A DNA stretch of 64,000 bases. Origin: Psychrobacter sp. 72-O-c. Lineage in GTDB: Bacteria; Pseudomonadota; Gammaproteobacteria; Pseudomonadales; Moraxellaceae. The notes under the pieces were generated by a model. It ran no database searches, was not told the origin of the DNA, and was given only the letters and a program-made list of their open reading frames with translations. Positions within the stretch are counted from its first letter, which is position 1. Each line of letters starts with the position of its first letter. The translations under genes were made by a program, and so were the position numbers. This document shows, in pieces, positions 36,528-45,574 of the stretch. The stretch is from contig NZ_CAJHBI010000007.1 in assembly GCF_904846605.1 (NCBI RefSeq), positions 59,467 through 123,466 on the forward strand. The letters run 5' to 3'.

Positions 36528-37385
36528 ATGAATACTTCCCCAAATGAAAGTTATCCAAAATCCATCAATTCAATAGCGAAAGCTTGCGCCATAACTTTCC
36601 AAGGCAATGCCAGTAACCAGCGTCAACAGGATACTTTCTTCTTTTTGGATAACTGGTATCAAGAGACCTTAGGTATTACAGAAATTATAGCTATAGAAAT
36701 GCCGTTTTGCTTTGCGGTATCGGATGGGGTTGCCAGCTCTAATTATTCACAGCACTGCTCAAAGGCAGTAGTCAAAGCCATTGAGTCTTTATGGAATGAC
36801 AAGCAAACCATCACATCAAATCGTATTCATCATTTAATCAGTCAAACCAAGCACTCGCATAAACGTTATGGCGCCGCAGCCACTCTCGCTATGATTACAG
36901 GAACATTCAATAGTGATAAAACTGTAAGCATAAAAATAATGCATGTTGGTGACAGTCGTATCTATAGACTGCCTAAAGGCGAGGGGAAGTGGCAGTGCTT
37001 GACCCGAGATGACAACTTACTGAACGAACTGATTGATCAGCAAGCGCACGAGCAAGGTCGTCAAGCTAAGTTCGCAGATTATAACCGTGACGGCATGGCG
37101 GGTAGCTTATACAGTATTACGGAATGTTTTGCACTGACTGCTGATAATGATTTCCCGAGCAGCGAAGCGCCAGATAGTACCGTGCAGACCATTACTATTC
37201 AGTCAGGTGACTGTCTAGTGGTTTGCACTGATGGTATTCATGATTTAGTGCCAAGTGAGAACTGGCAACTTATCAGTCCCGAAGCTGATTTACAAGAGTG
37301 GTTAAAGACGCTTAAAACGCAAGTCTATCAATCTGATGGCAATGCTTATGATAATGGTACAGCGATAGTGGTTCGTTTTGATTGA
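36528..37385 (+). CDS. PP2C-family serine/threonine phosphatase
   Basis: 285 residues. Metal-binding motifs of PP2C/SpoIIE phosphatases are seen: FAVSDGVASSNYSQ near residue 64, MHVGDSRIYRLP near 140, and VVCTDGIHDLVPSENW near 231. No membrane segment, so it is cytoplasmic. ATG follows GAGGT. It leads a same-strand series with a WYL regulator (92-base gap) and an LRR/FtsZ-like protein (74-base gap). No kinase is encoded beside it, so the phosphoprotein target is unknown; a switch role in the module is inferred. Confidence 0.88.
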   Translation: MNTSPNESYPKSINSIAKACAITFQGNASNQRQQDTFFFLDNWYQETLGITEIIAIEMPFCFAVSDGVASSNYSQHCSKAVVKAIESLWNDKQTITSNRIHHLISQTKHSHKRYGAAATLAMITGTFNSDKTVSIKIMHVGDSRIYRLPKGEGKWQCLTRDDNLLNELIDQQAHEQGRQAKFADYNRDGMAGSLYSITECFALTADNDFPSSEAPDSTVQTITIQSGDCLVVCTDGIHDLVPSENWQLISPEADLQEWLKTLKTQVYQSDGNAYDNGTAIVVRFD

Positions 37386-37477
37386 GAAATTGCATTAATA
37401 GGTAATCAATATGATGGATTATTATAGTCAGCTGGCTCGAACCTCAGCACTCAGAATACAAATAAAGTGAAATCACT

Positions 37478-38566
37478 ATGTCCATACACCCTATAGCCAG
37501 CTATAACAAATCAGAGCGCCTATTTATACTCTATCAACGTTTGCCACGTGATAAAGCCAAAGCTATATCATTGACTGAGCTTATGAATGCTTATGGCAAT
37601 GATCCTAACAGTTTTGCTAATGAGCGCAAAAATTTAGAGAACGACCTCATTAGCTTAAATCAAATATTTAGTGATGTCTTTCGTAGTCCAGCTTTAGTAA
37701 GAGTGCCCACATGGGAGCAAAACATCAGCGGCAAAACAGCAAGATTTTATATTGAGCCAAGCTTTAGTATTGATGTCATTAATGAGCAAACACTATTTTT
37801 CTGGGAGATGCTGAGCAATTATACTGCGAACTATTTGCCAGTTTCTATTCAGCAGACTATAGCTGATAAGTTATCGCAAATTCGCCGTCAGGAGAAACAA
37901 GCCTTTAATAGCAGCCCGTTGGGACAATGGCAAAATAATCTGATTACCTTACCGAGTATGCTGCAAGCGCCGACGCTTAATGAAGATGTGCTTGCGTGTA
38001 TTCATCAGGCCTTGCTACAGAATTGTCAGTTAAATATTAGTTATCAAAATAAATGGGAGCATAGCCCAGTCCAAAGGTGGGTTTATCCGAAAGGACTCGT
38101 TTTTATCGACAATATGATGTATCTCACTGGGTTTAATCCTGTAGACGATCATATTAGTGATGAGGTGCTATTAAAGGCGCATCGCAACTTTGCGGTCAAT
38201 CGCATCACTCGCGCCATCGTCATTGATGAGTCAATGCCTGATTGGGTAGGGCGAGATATTTTTAAGCTGGCAAGTCTGCAGAAATTGGGCAAGCTAGAAT
38301 TTACCGACAACACTCAAATTAACTTAGTTTTAAAAGTTCAAAAATATGCCTGCCAGCATCTTTATGAGCGTCCACTCTCAGCAGATCAAAAAATTACTAT
38401 CATCGATGATACGTGGAACCAAGTGAATGCTACTGTTGCCGATACTCAGCGCTTGCAAGACTGGCTGGTGAGTATGTCTCAACTGGCAGTGGTAGTTGCA
38501 CCAATAGAGTTAAAAAAAGTAGTTCTTGATCGGTTACAGAGTGCGTTAGAGCTTTATGGAAATTAA
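37478..38566 (+). CDS. WYL-domain regulator (second)
   Basis: 362 residues. The N-terminal 60 residues fit a winged helix (LTELMNAYGNDPNSFANERK). A WYL domain is near 195-250 with WVYPKGLVFIDNMMYLTGFN, and the C-terminus (VAPIELKKVVLDRLQSALEL) resembles the WCX end. It is distinct from the WYL protein at 24758. It sits between the phosphatase and LRR genes on the same strand and probably regulates them. The ligand is unknown. Confidence 0.85.
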   Translation: MSIHPIASYNKSERLFILYQRLPRDKAKAISLTELMNAYGNDPNSFANERKNLENDLISLNQIFSDVFRSPALVRVPTWEQNISGKTARFYIEPSFSIDVINEQTLFFWEMLSNYTANYLPVSIQQTIADKLSQIRRQEKQAFNSSPLGQWQNNLITLPSMLQAPTLNEDVLACIHQALLQNCQLNISYQNKWEHSPVQRWVYPKGLVFIDNMMYLTGFNPVDDHISDEVLLKAHRNFAVNRITRAIVIDESMPDWVGRDIFKLASLQKLGKLEFTDNTQINLVLKVQKYACQHLYERPLSADQKITIIDDTWNQVNATVADTQRLQDWLVSMSQLAVVVAPIELKKVVLDRLQSALELYGN

Positions 38567-38640
38567 GCTTTGGTTATTGATAATAAGGTCGTAAATAAAC
38601 TGATAACGATTCGTTTTTTAGATTTAACAGGAAATTTAAA

Positions 38641-41067
38641 ATGACAACAAACAATACTCTTACTATAGAGCCATGGATGACAGAGCTTTGGGCATGGGCT
38701 GATAAGTTTGATATATCTGAAGAAAAGTTGCCACGTAATCAGGATGATCTGTTAGCAACAACAGATCTAGACATTAGCTGCAAAGGATTAATTGAGCTAC
38801 CTGATAGTATCGGTCAACTCAGTAATTTGGAATCGCTAAATATCAGTGGAAATCAGCTCACCACGCTACCAGAGTGCATAGTTAGGCTGGAGAAGCTGGT
38901 TTGTCTTATTATTGATGAGGGTAGTTCTACTCATAGTGCTAATAAGCTAATTAACTTATCTACAGAGGTCACTGATTTTTTACGTGGCTTAGGTGATGGT
39001 TGTAGAGGATGGAATGATCCTATCAAATCCACTAAAGCTAGCAATAGTATTCAGGAGTACATACAAAGACATAAGGTCTTAAATAAGGAACAGACCATGA
39101 TAGCTGAAAATATTGACCGAGAAGCGTTACAGACAGTCATCGACTGGGCAGAGTCATGTGACCTATCTATTTATGAGATTCCAAGAGATATTGACGAACT
39201 GGCTAACAAGACATACATATCTATTAGTGAGTATACCCAGCCAATACCAAAGGCTATTGGCTGTTTGACGCAACTAAGACGCTTATCTTTGCATGATTCT
39301 ATGTCATTAGGTGACAATACCTGCCAAGCTGATAATAGATTTCCAGACACTATTACTAATTTGGTGAATCTTGAAGAGCTCAGATTAACTTGTAATGATC
39401 CCGATTTTATTCCTAATAACTTGCATGAACTAAAAAGTCTAAAAACTTTAGAAATTACTTTCCATGATGTGTCTGTCGTTCCTAAAGTATTGGCAGAGAT
39501 GAGTTGTGATATCGAATTGCATCTATCTAGTAAGCAAGACAGGTTGCCAGACAACTTAACGGATATCAGATGTCTAACCGAACTATTTATCGATAATGAC
39601 CACTTAACCGTATTGCCCGATAGTATCGGAGCATTAACCCAGCTTCAGTCTTTAGGCTTAAGATGCAACAGCCTTACTCATTTACCTGAGACCCTCACAG
39701 GACTAGAGCAGTTAACTAATCTTACTGTGTGGAGCGAGAGTCTAACGGTGTTACCCAATGCCATTTCCAAGTTAAAAAGCTTAAAAGAGCTATACCTTGA
39801 TTGTAAGCATCTAACCCAACTCCCTAATTCACTAGAATGTCTAAAAAATTTGTATGAACTAGATATTAGAAGTGAATACTTAAGCAGATTACCCAACGAT
39901 ATCGCTGAATTAACCGGTTTAAAAGAATTGCATATGGCTTGTCCAAGTATGACAACTTTGCCAAGTAGTATCGATAGACTACAAAGTCTTGAAACTTTAC
40001 TCATCAATTTTGACAATGATGGTGATTTGAGATCATACCAGGGTAGTGGAGGTGAGCCATCGACATTATCAGGGCAGGCTACTACTTTACCTGAAACGAC
40101 AGGGGATTTGCCAAACTTAGAAAGATTAGAAATTCGTAGCGCTTATCTCGATAAGTTGCCCGATAATATAGGCAGTTTGAAGAACTTAAAAGAATTAACA
40201 ATCACCAGTCAACATTTAAAACAGCTCCCACAGACTATTGGTGGTCTAACTAACCTGACGCAGTTAACGCTAAACTGTAAGAGTCTTGAGTGTATGCCAG
40301 AGTCATTGGGACAGTTGATTCAGCTAGAAGAGCTCGGTGTCACTAGCCACAAAATCAAACAATTTCCTGAGGGTTTGGCTAATCTAACTCATTTGCGTTC
40401 ACTAAATATTCCTGCTCAGTTAATTAGCCTGTTACCGCCAATTGTCATCGAAAGGTATCGCAATCATGACCTCTGGCTGGGAAATATACCATCAACTGCT
40501 TTGTACACACCGTTGGCAGGTGATTATTGCTTATCTTATTACGGATTTTTCCTCGTTGATGATGGCTGGGATAAAAAAGCACTAATCGATCTAAAGCATA
40601 AAACAGGAGTGAGTCTCTTATTCGGTTTGCAAACGTCTGACAAAAGCATTGATGAATTCAATGTGATAGATGGCATTATTATTTGCCAGCCAGCAGAGGC
40701 AGAACAAGTAGTAGGGGTGTTTAAATCCGTATTAGAAAGAACAGGCTTGGTTGGTATCAGTATTGATGATTTTGAGATGGGTTGTTTGTCTGGAAAATAT
40801 GCTCACTTCATACAGGCTAGTGCCATGGGAGAATTTGATTCAGACCGAGCAATCGAGCTTATCATGAGCCAAATTCCTAAAGGTCTTAGCATTAATTCTA
40901 TGATGCTTGGAATAGAAAGTAATCGTCATATATCGCTTGAGGAATTTGAAGTTATAGTAACTGCGATTGAGAGTAGGGCTGTGGTTGACGCACCTGTGTT
41001 CTACGGTACAGAAATTATTGATAAGCCTAAATATTGCTGGATGGGGGCGATATATGCGGCCAGCTAG
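38641..41067 (+). CDS. Leucine-rich repeat protein with an FtsZ C-terminal-like domain
   Basis: 808 residues. It opens with a short unit (WADKFDISEEKLPRNQDDLL) that recurs near 162 (WAESCDLSIYEIPRDIDELA). About 15 LRRs of some 23 residues follow (LPDSIGQLSNLESLNISGNQ type) to about residue 600. The last 190 residues differ: GLVGISIDDFEMG, then DSDRAIELIMSQIP, HISLEEFEVIVTAIES and DAPVFYGTEI. These line up in order with the FtsZ C-terminal domain (INVDFADV; GEDRA..A; DLTLEEV.EA...I; DANIIFG..I). The GTP-binding half of FtsZ is absent. ATG follows AGGAA. A cell-division or tubulin-like target is a hypothesis. Confidence 0.8.
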   Translation: MTTNNTLTIEPWMTELWAWADKFDISEEKLPRNQDDLLATTDLDISCKGLIELPDSIGQLSNLESLNISGNQLTTLPECIVRLEKLVCLIIDEGSSTHSANKLINLSTEVTDFLRGLGDGCRGWNDPIKSTKASNSIQEYIQRHKVLNKEQTMIAENIDREALQTVIDWAESCDLSIYEIPRDIDELANKTYISISEYTQPIPKAIGCLTQLRRLSLHDSMSLGDNTCQADNRFPDTITNLVNLEELRLTCNDPDFIPNNLHELKSLKTLEITFHDVSVVPKVLAEMSCDIELHLSSKQDRLPDNLTDIRCLTELFIDNDHLTVLPDSIGALTQLQSLGLRCNSLTHLPETLTGLEQLTNLTVWSESLTVLPNAISKLKSLKELYLDCKHLTQLPNSLECLKNLYELDIRSEYLSRLPNDIAELTGLKELHMACPSMTTLPSSIDRLQSLETLLINFDNDGDLRSYQGSGGEPSTLSGQATTLPETTGDLPNLERLEIRSAYLDKLPDNIGSLKNLKELTITSQHLKQLPQTIGGLTNLTQLTLNCKSLECMPESLGQLIQLEELGVTSHKIKQFPEGLANLTHLRSLNIPAQLISLLPPIVIERYRNHDLWLGNIPSTALYTPLAGDYCLSYYGFFLVDDGWDKKALIDLKHKTGVSLLFGLQTSDKSIDEFNVIDGIIICQPAEAEQVVGVFKSVLERTGLVGISIDDFEMGCLSGKYAHFIQASAMGEFDSDRAIELIMSQIPKGLSINSMMLGIESNRHISLEEFEVIVTAIESRAVVDAPVFYGTEIIDKPKYCWMGAIYAAS

Positions 41068-41071
41068 TCTA

Positions 41072-41671
41072 ATGTTGAATGTGAGTATGCCCTTCACTAC
41101 TTTGTACACACCGTTAGCAGGTGAGTATTGTTTATCTGAATTTGGGTTTTTCATAATCGAAGATGAATGGGACGAAGAGTCACTGATCGATCTAAAATAC
41201 AAAACCGGAATAGATTTTTTATTTGGTTTGCAAACGACTGACAAATGCATCGATAAGTTAGACGTGATAGATGGTGTTATTATCTGCAAATTGGATGAAG
41301 TGTAACAAATGATGAGGTTATTTGAGGCCATATTATCGACGAATTTCATTGGTATAAACGTTTATGATATCAGAATTCCATTTTCAGATAGAAAATCTGC
41401 TCAGTTTATACAAGCTCCGGTAATGGGAACGTCTGAATCAGACAGAGCAAACAAAACAGTCAATCATATCTTTAGCCAAATTCCTAAAGGTATTAGTGTT
41501 GAGTATATAATACTTAGTTTTGAAAGCGACCGAGATTTGTCAATTGCCGAATATTCAGAGCTATCAACTGTGGTTGAAAGTAGTGTTACAGATGACGCAG
41601 AGGTGTTTTACAACTTGAGATATGTTGATAGAGCTGACTTCTGTTGGATGGGAATAATATATGCTGCTTGA
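41072..41671 (+). pseudogene. Duplicate of the FtsZ-C-like domain, interrupted by one in-frame stop
   Basis: Starting at ATG 41072, five bases after the LRR gene, the frame repeats that protein's C-terminal domain (TTLYTPLAGEYCLSEFGFF against TALYTPLAGDYCLSYYGFF). A TAA at 41303-41305 interrupts it where the intact copy has Glu (EAEQVVGVF against V*QMMRLF). The frame then continues without shift to 41671 (SDRANKTVNHIFSQIPKG, ending CWMGIIYAA). Both halves remain well conserved, so the stop is recent, or the second half is translated from ATG 41309. The copy lacks LRRs. Confidence 0.75.
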
Positions 41672-41789
41672 CAAGCTATTGTTGAGTATATTTAATGACA
41701 TAGGTTTTGACAGTATTGAGAGACTAGTTGCATGACTCAGGAAGCCTGTAAACTATTTTATTAACTTTAAAAGATTAAGATATAAATCC

Positions 41790-43331
41790 ATGATAAAAGA
41801 AAATAGTATTAATGAAGGTTACGAAGTTTTAAAAGTTGCTCGTTTTCTATCTTCAAAAGAATACTCAGAGAATAAAAAACTGGTTATACCTGTCTATCAA
41901 CGACCTTACCGCTGGACGGAAGAGAATATTATCGACTTGCTAACAGACTTGTACTACCAGTGCAAAAGGCTTGGACATAACTTAGGTGATATTTATAACC
42001 CAGATAATGCGTACCGCTTGGGTACTGTGGTTTTGCATCAATACACTGATGAAGGAGGTCAGACTCAGGTTGCTTTAGTTGATGGTCAGCAGCGTACTTT
42101 GACACTGCTGTTGCTTATGAAGGCTGCTGCGGATTCCAAAAGATTTAAAGAGCAGTTTAATGGTTTTGCGCCAGTAGAGATAGAGCTTCTTAACTGCAGT
42201 GAAACCCAAAAAAACCTAAGTAAGAACCTTGCGTGTATAGAGCGTCATGTCAGCAGCCCAGAGTTTACATCAGAGGTATTAGACTTTTTACTAAATCATT
42301 GTGAAGTGGTTCAAGTAACCTTGCATGACCTATCTGAAGCCTTCCAGTTTTTCGATTCACAAAATGCACGTGGTCTTGATTTAAGTCCTCATGACTTGCT
42401 AAAAGCATTTCATTTACGCGAGTTTGCTGCGTCAGAGGATAGTTTAAAAGAACCCGTTGTGAATCAGTGGGAGCAGAAAAATACAAAGGATCTGAAATTG
42501 TTGTTTTCCAATTATCTATACCCTATTCGGCAGTGGAGTCTTGGCAAGCCTAATCTATACTTTTCAAAGTCTGATATTCATGTATTTAAAGGGGTTAATT
42601 TGAGTAGTGAGTACTATCCACACTCCTATCCTTTTCAACAAGGGCTAAAAGTCATCCATAACACAGTCGATAATTATAACCAGCACGCGCATCGAGCTTT
42701 TGATCAGCAAATAATGGCGTACCCGTTTCAGATTACCCAAACATTGATTAATGGACGACGCTTTTTTGATTGGGTTGCCCACTATCAAACCCTTCTAGAT
42801 CCGCTACTAAATAAGGCCATTGAAGAAAAAGATGATAATTGGCTAAAAGCTATTTTATATCAGCAAGAAGAACTACAAAAGTCAAAGCATAGCAAAGTGT
42901 CTAGACCCACTGCTTTAACTATTATGCAGACTATAGATAATAAAAAAGAAGGTGATAAATACAAATATAGCCACTGGTGGCGGCAGGGTGATAGATATGT
43001 TCGCCGCATGTTTAGCGCTCTTGTTCTCTGTTATTACGACCGCTTTGGTGAGCAAGATTTAGCAAGGGCAATTGAGTACATATTTATTTGGACTTATTCG
43101 CTGCGGCTACAGAACTCAAGTGTTTACCTGGAAAGTGTAGAAAAACATATAAGGCGTAATAATTTATTTATGCGCTTACAGCAATCATTGTTGCCTGTTG
43201 ATTTTCTAAATAAACCATTGCCTCAAATATTAGAAATAAAAGCATCGAACATAGAAGGTATCAAAACTATCTTTGAGGAGCTTGGCTACTATACATCAGA
43301 GCAAGTAACGGAGACTACTAATGTCCAGTAA
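41790..43331 (+). CDS. DUF262 domain protein (GmrS-like), no nuclease domain
   Basis: 513 residues. The ParB-like DUF262 fold is shown by VIPVYQRPYRWTEENI near residue 34 and LVDGQQRTLTLLLLMKA near 96, followed by FFDSQNARGLDLSPHDLLKA near 190. DUF262 proteins hydrolyse NTPs and guide restriction of modified DNA (GmrSD, BrxU). The C-terminal half has no HNH/DUF1524 motif, unlike its neighbour. The last 11 bases overlap the next gene, so the two subunits should be made together. Confidence 0.87.
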   Translation: MIKENSINEGYEVLKVARFLSSKEYSENKKLVIPVYQRPYRWTEENIIDLLTDLYYQCKRLGHNLGDIYNPDNAYRLGTVVLHQYTDEGGQTQVALVDGQQRTLTLLLLMKAAADSKRFKEQFNGFAPVEIELLNCSETQKNLSKNLACIERHVSSPEFTSEVLDFLLNHCEVVQVTLHDLSEAFQFFDSQNARGLDLSPHDLLKAFHLREFAASEDSLKEPVVNQWEQKNTKDLKLLFSNYLYPIRQWSLGKPNLYFSKSDIHVFKGVNLSSEYYPHSYPFQQGLKVIHNTVDNYNQHAHRAFDQQIMAYPFQITQTLINGRRFFDWVAHYQTLLDPLLNKAIEEKDDNWLKAILYQQEELQKSKHSKVSRPTALTIMQTIDNKKEGDKYKYSHWWRQGDRYVRRMFSALVLCYYDRFGEQDLARAIEYIFIWTYSLRLQNSSVYLESVEKHIRRNNLFMRLQQSLLPVDFLNKPLPQILEIKASNIEGIKTIFEELGYYTSEQVTETTNVQ

Positions 43332-45339
43332 TACTCAAGAGAGCCTTAATCTTCAGCAACTACTTGGTAAAGATCATTACAAAGTGCCAGTCTATCAACG
43401 TAACTACGACTGGGGCGAGCCTCAAATACAGCAACTTATCGATGATATTCAAGATTTTGCAGAAAAAGAAGGCAAAACAACTTACTACTATATTGGTAGT
43501 TTGGTAGTACATGAGAAAACAGACTACTTTGAAATTCTCGATGGTCAGCAGCGCTTTACCACATTAAGTTTATTAGCTTGTTATTTAAAATATCGTATAC
43601 CTGAGAGTTTTGAATGGTATGAGGAGGCAAACCTTGGCTTTGAGAGCCGAAGCAAATCAGAGTTTACTGTCGATAAGCTCTTTGATGTTTTTTGCTCAGA
43701 CGAAACATCTAATTACGATTCTCCTAGAAAGCTGTCTGAATTAATCAGCACAATCGACACTAAAAAAGCTAATGCTTCAATATTAGAGGGCTTTAAAGCT
43801 ATAGATAGGGTCATTTCAAGAAATTTTGATGATAAGGGAGCTGAATCACTAAACGAATTTGCTATCTACTTACTGAGCAAAGTCAAGATTTTGCCTGTTT
43901 TTGTGCCTAAAAATACTGATGTTACTCATTATTTTGAGGTCATGAACAATAGAGGTGAGCAGTTAGAGACGCATGAAGTGGTCAAAGCAAATTTGCTGTC
44001 TGTGGTTCAAGGCAACGCTCACGCCATGGCCACCGTCCAAACAGTGTGGCTGGCGTGTTCAGATATGAGCCGTTATGTGCAACTGGGTTTTTCGGTAGAT
44101 GAGCGCAAAGCTATATTTAGTGAAGATTCTACGGGTTTTTTAGTGGAAAGATTCGAAGATCTGACTAACAGGATTGCCGTGCAAAGCGATGGTTTAGGCT
44201 CAAAAAATGGTTCACTCTCTCTTAATAGTGCACTCGAAGCCGGTAAAGAATTACGAGAAAAAGAAGGTGATAAAAATATAAGTAATGATGATAATAGTGA
44301 TGAAGGAAAAGCAGAGCGATTTACCAGCGTTATAGATTTTCCTAACTTTCTTATGCAAGTATTGCGTATTTATTTAAAGCCAGAGCCGGGTAAAGAGCTG
44401 CCAGCTTTAGATGATAAAGACTTAATTAATGCTTTCAAAAATTTTATAGGAAAGGATGTTAAGAGGGTAGAAGATTTTGTTTTTTCATTACTAAAATTAC
44501 GTTATCTTTTTGATCATTATATTGTTAAGCGTGAGCGCGCAAGTGGCAAAGAAGACTGGTCATTGAAACGGTATAAATTTGATAAAAATGGTTCAAGCTA
44601 TATTAATAGTTTTGGCAAGGAGGAGGGTGATAAATTTGGTGGAAACTGGTCTTGTGCGATGTTGCTTTCAGCCTTTCATGTGTCTTACCCGACTAACTCT
44701 CGCAAAAACTGGTTGTCTGCAGTGCTGTATTGGTTGAGCCAGAATGAGCATTCAACGCCAATTACGGCAGAAAATTATTTAGATTTTTTAGAAAGTCTCG
44801 GTAGGGCTTTTATGGTAAATCGTTACCTTACAGTAGCGCCTAAAGAATATACGGATTTCATGTATATCATAGAGCAGGATGAGAGCCTTAACGTGGCTGT
44901 TGAAGACCTTAGTGAATTCTTAAGGTATGGCCGAGTCAGAGTATTTACGTTTAATTACCTAGATTATTTATTATGGAAGGGTTTTGATTTTTCTCAAGAA
45001 ACAAAGTCTAAGTTTAGATTTAGTTTTAAAAGTTCCGTTGAGCACTTTTCACCTCAAACTTCTAAAATCAATGATGTAATCAATAGCGATGATTTACATA
45101 AATTTGGCAATTTGTGTCTAATGGGCAGTAGTGATAATTCGTCTTTAAGTAATGATAGCCCACGCGAGAAAGTGAGAACATTAGAGGGAAGGCGTACAAT
45201 TATGACACCCTTGAGCCTAAAATTAGAGTTAATGATAAAAGCATTGCCAAAAAATCGGGAGTGGATTGATACTGATATAAATTCACATGAAGAAGAAATG
45301 TTTAAAGTTTTGAAGGAAGATATAGAACGAGCAACATGA
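43321..45339 (+). CDS. DUF262-DUF1524 protein (GmrSD-like nuclease)
   Basis: 672 residues. DUF262 motifs: KVPVYQRNYDWGEPQI near 22, ILDGQQRFTTLSLLA near 72 and VMNNRGEQLETHEVVKANLL near 216. Near the C-terminus SSVEHFSPQ (about 571) and HKFGNLCLMGSSDNSSLSND match the DUF1524 His-Asn (HNH-type) nuclease core. This single chain therefore has both GmrS- and GmrD-like parts, while the overlapping upstream protein has only the first. A stem-loop terminator follows at 45432. It likely cuts modified phage DNA. Confidence 0.87.
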   Translation: MSSNTQESLNLQQLLGKDHYKVPVYQRNYDWGEPQIQQLIDDIQDFAEKEGKTTYYYIGSLVVHEKTDYFEILDGQQRFTTLSLLACYLKYRIPESFEWYEEANLGFESRSKSEFTVDKLFDVFCSDETSNYDSPRKLSELISTIDTKKANASILEGFKAIDRVISRNFDDKGAESLNEFAIYLLSKVKILPVFVPKNTDVTHYFEVMNNRGEQLETHEVVKANLLSVVQGNAHAMATVQTVWLACSDMSRYVQLGFSVDERKAIFSEDSTGFLVERFEDLTNRIAVQSDGLGSKNGSLSLNSALEAGKELREKEGDKNISNDDNSDEGKAERFTSVIDFPNFLMQVLRIYLKPEPGKELPALDDKDLINAFKNFIGKDVKRVEDFVFSLLKLRYLFDHYIVKRERASGKEDWSLKRYKFDKNGSSYINSFGKEEGDKFGGNWSCAMLLSAFHVSYPTNSRKNWLSAVLYWLSQNEHSTPITAENYLDFLESLGRAFMVNRYLTVAPKEYTDFMYIIEQDESLNVAVEDLSEFLRYGRVRVFTFNYLDYLLWKGFDFSQETKSKFRFSFKSSVEHFSPQTSKINDVINSDDLHKFGNLCLMGSSDNSSLSNDSPREKVRTLEGRRTIMTPLSLKLELMIKALPKNREWIDTDINSHEEEMFKVLKEDIERAT

Positions 45340-45431
45340 GTTCTGAAAGCCTCCTAGTTTTTAGGGTGAGCGAGGATGAACAAATGACCACGTGCCCGAA
45401 GCGCAGTACATTCGAGCACAGCGTTATTAAT

Positions 45432-45469
45432 AAAAAAGGACGCAATATTAAATATTGCGTCCTTTTTTT
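45432..45469 (+). terminator. Strong bidirectional terminator after the DUF262 genes
   Basis: AAAAAAGGACGCAATATT at 45432-45449 is mirrored by AATATTGCGTCCTTTTTTT at 45451-45469, a near-perfect palindrome with A- and T-tracts on both sides, so it can act in both directions. It lies 93 bases after the DUF262-DUF1524 stop. Confidence 0.85.
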
Positions 45470-45574
45470 ATTAATATGAGTTTTTGGTGGCAGCTCAGCT
45501 TCATTTTTTCGTATGCATATCATGAAGGAACATAGATATTTATACCATAATTCGCTTGTACTAAATAAATTTGA

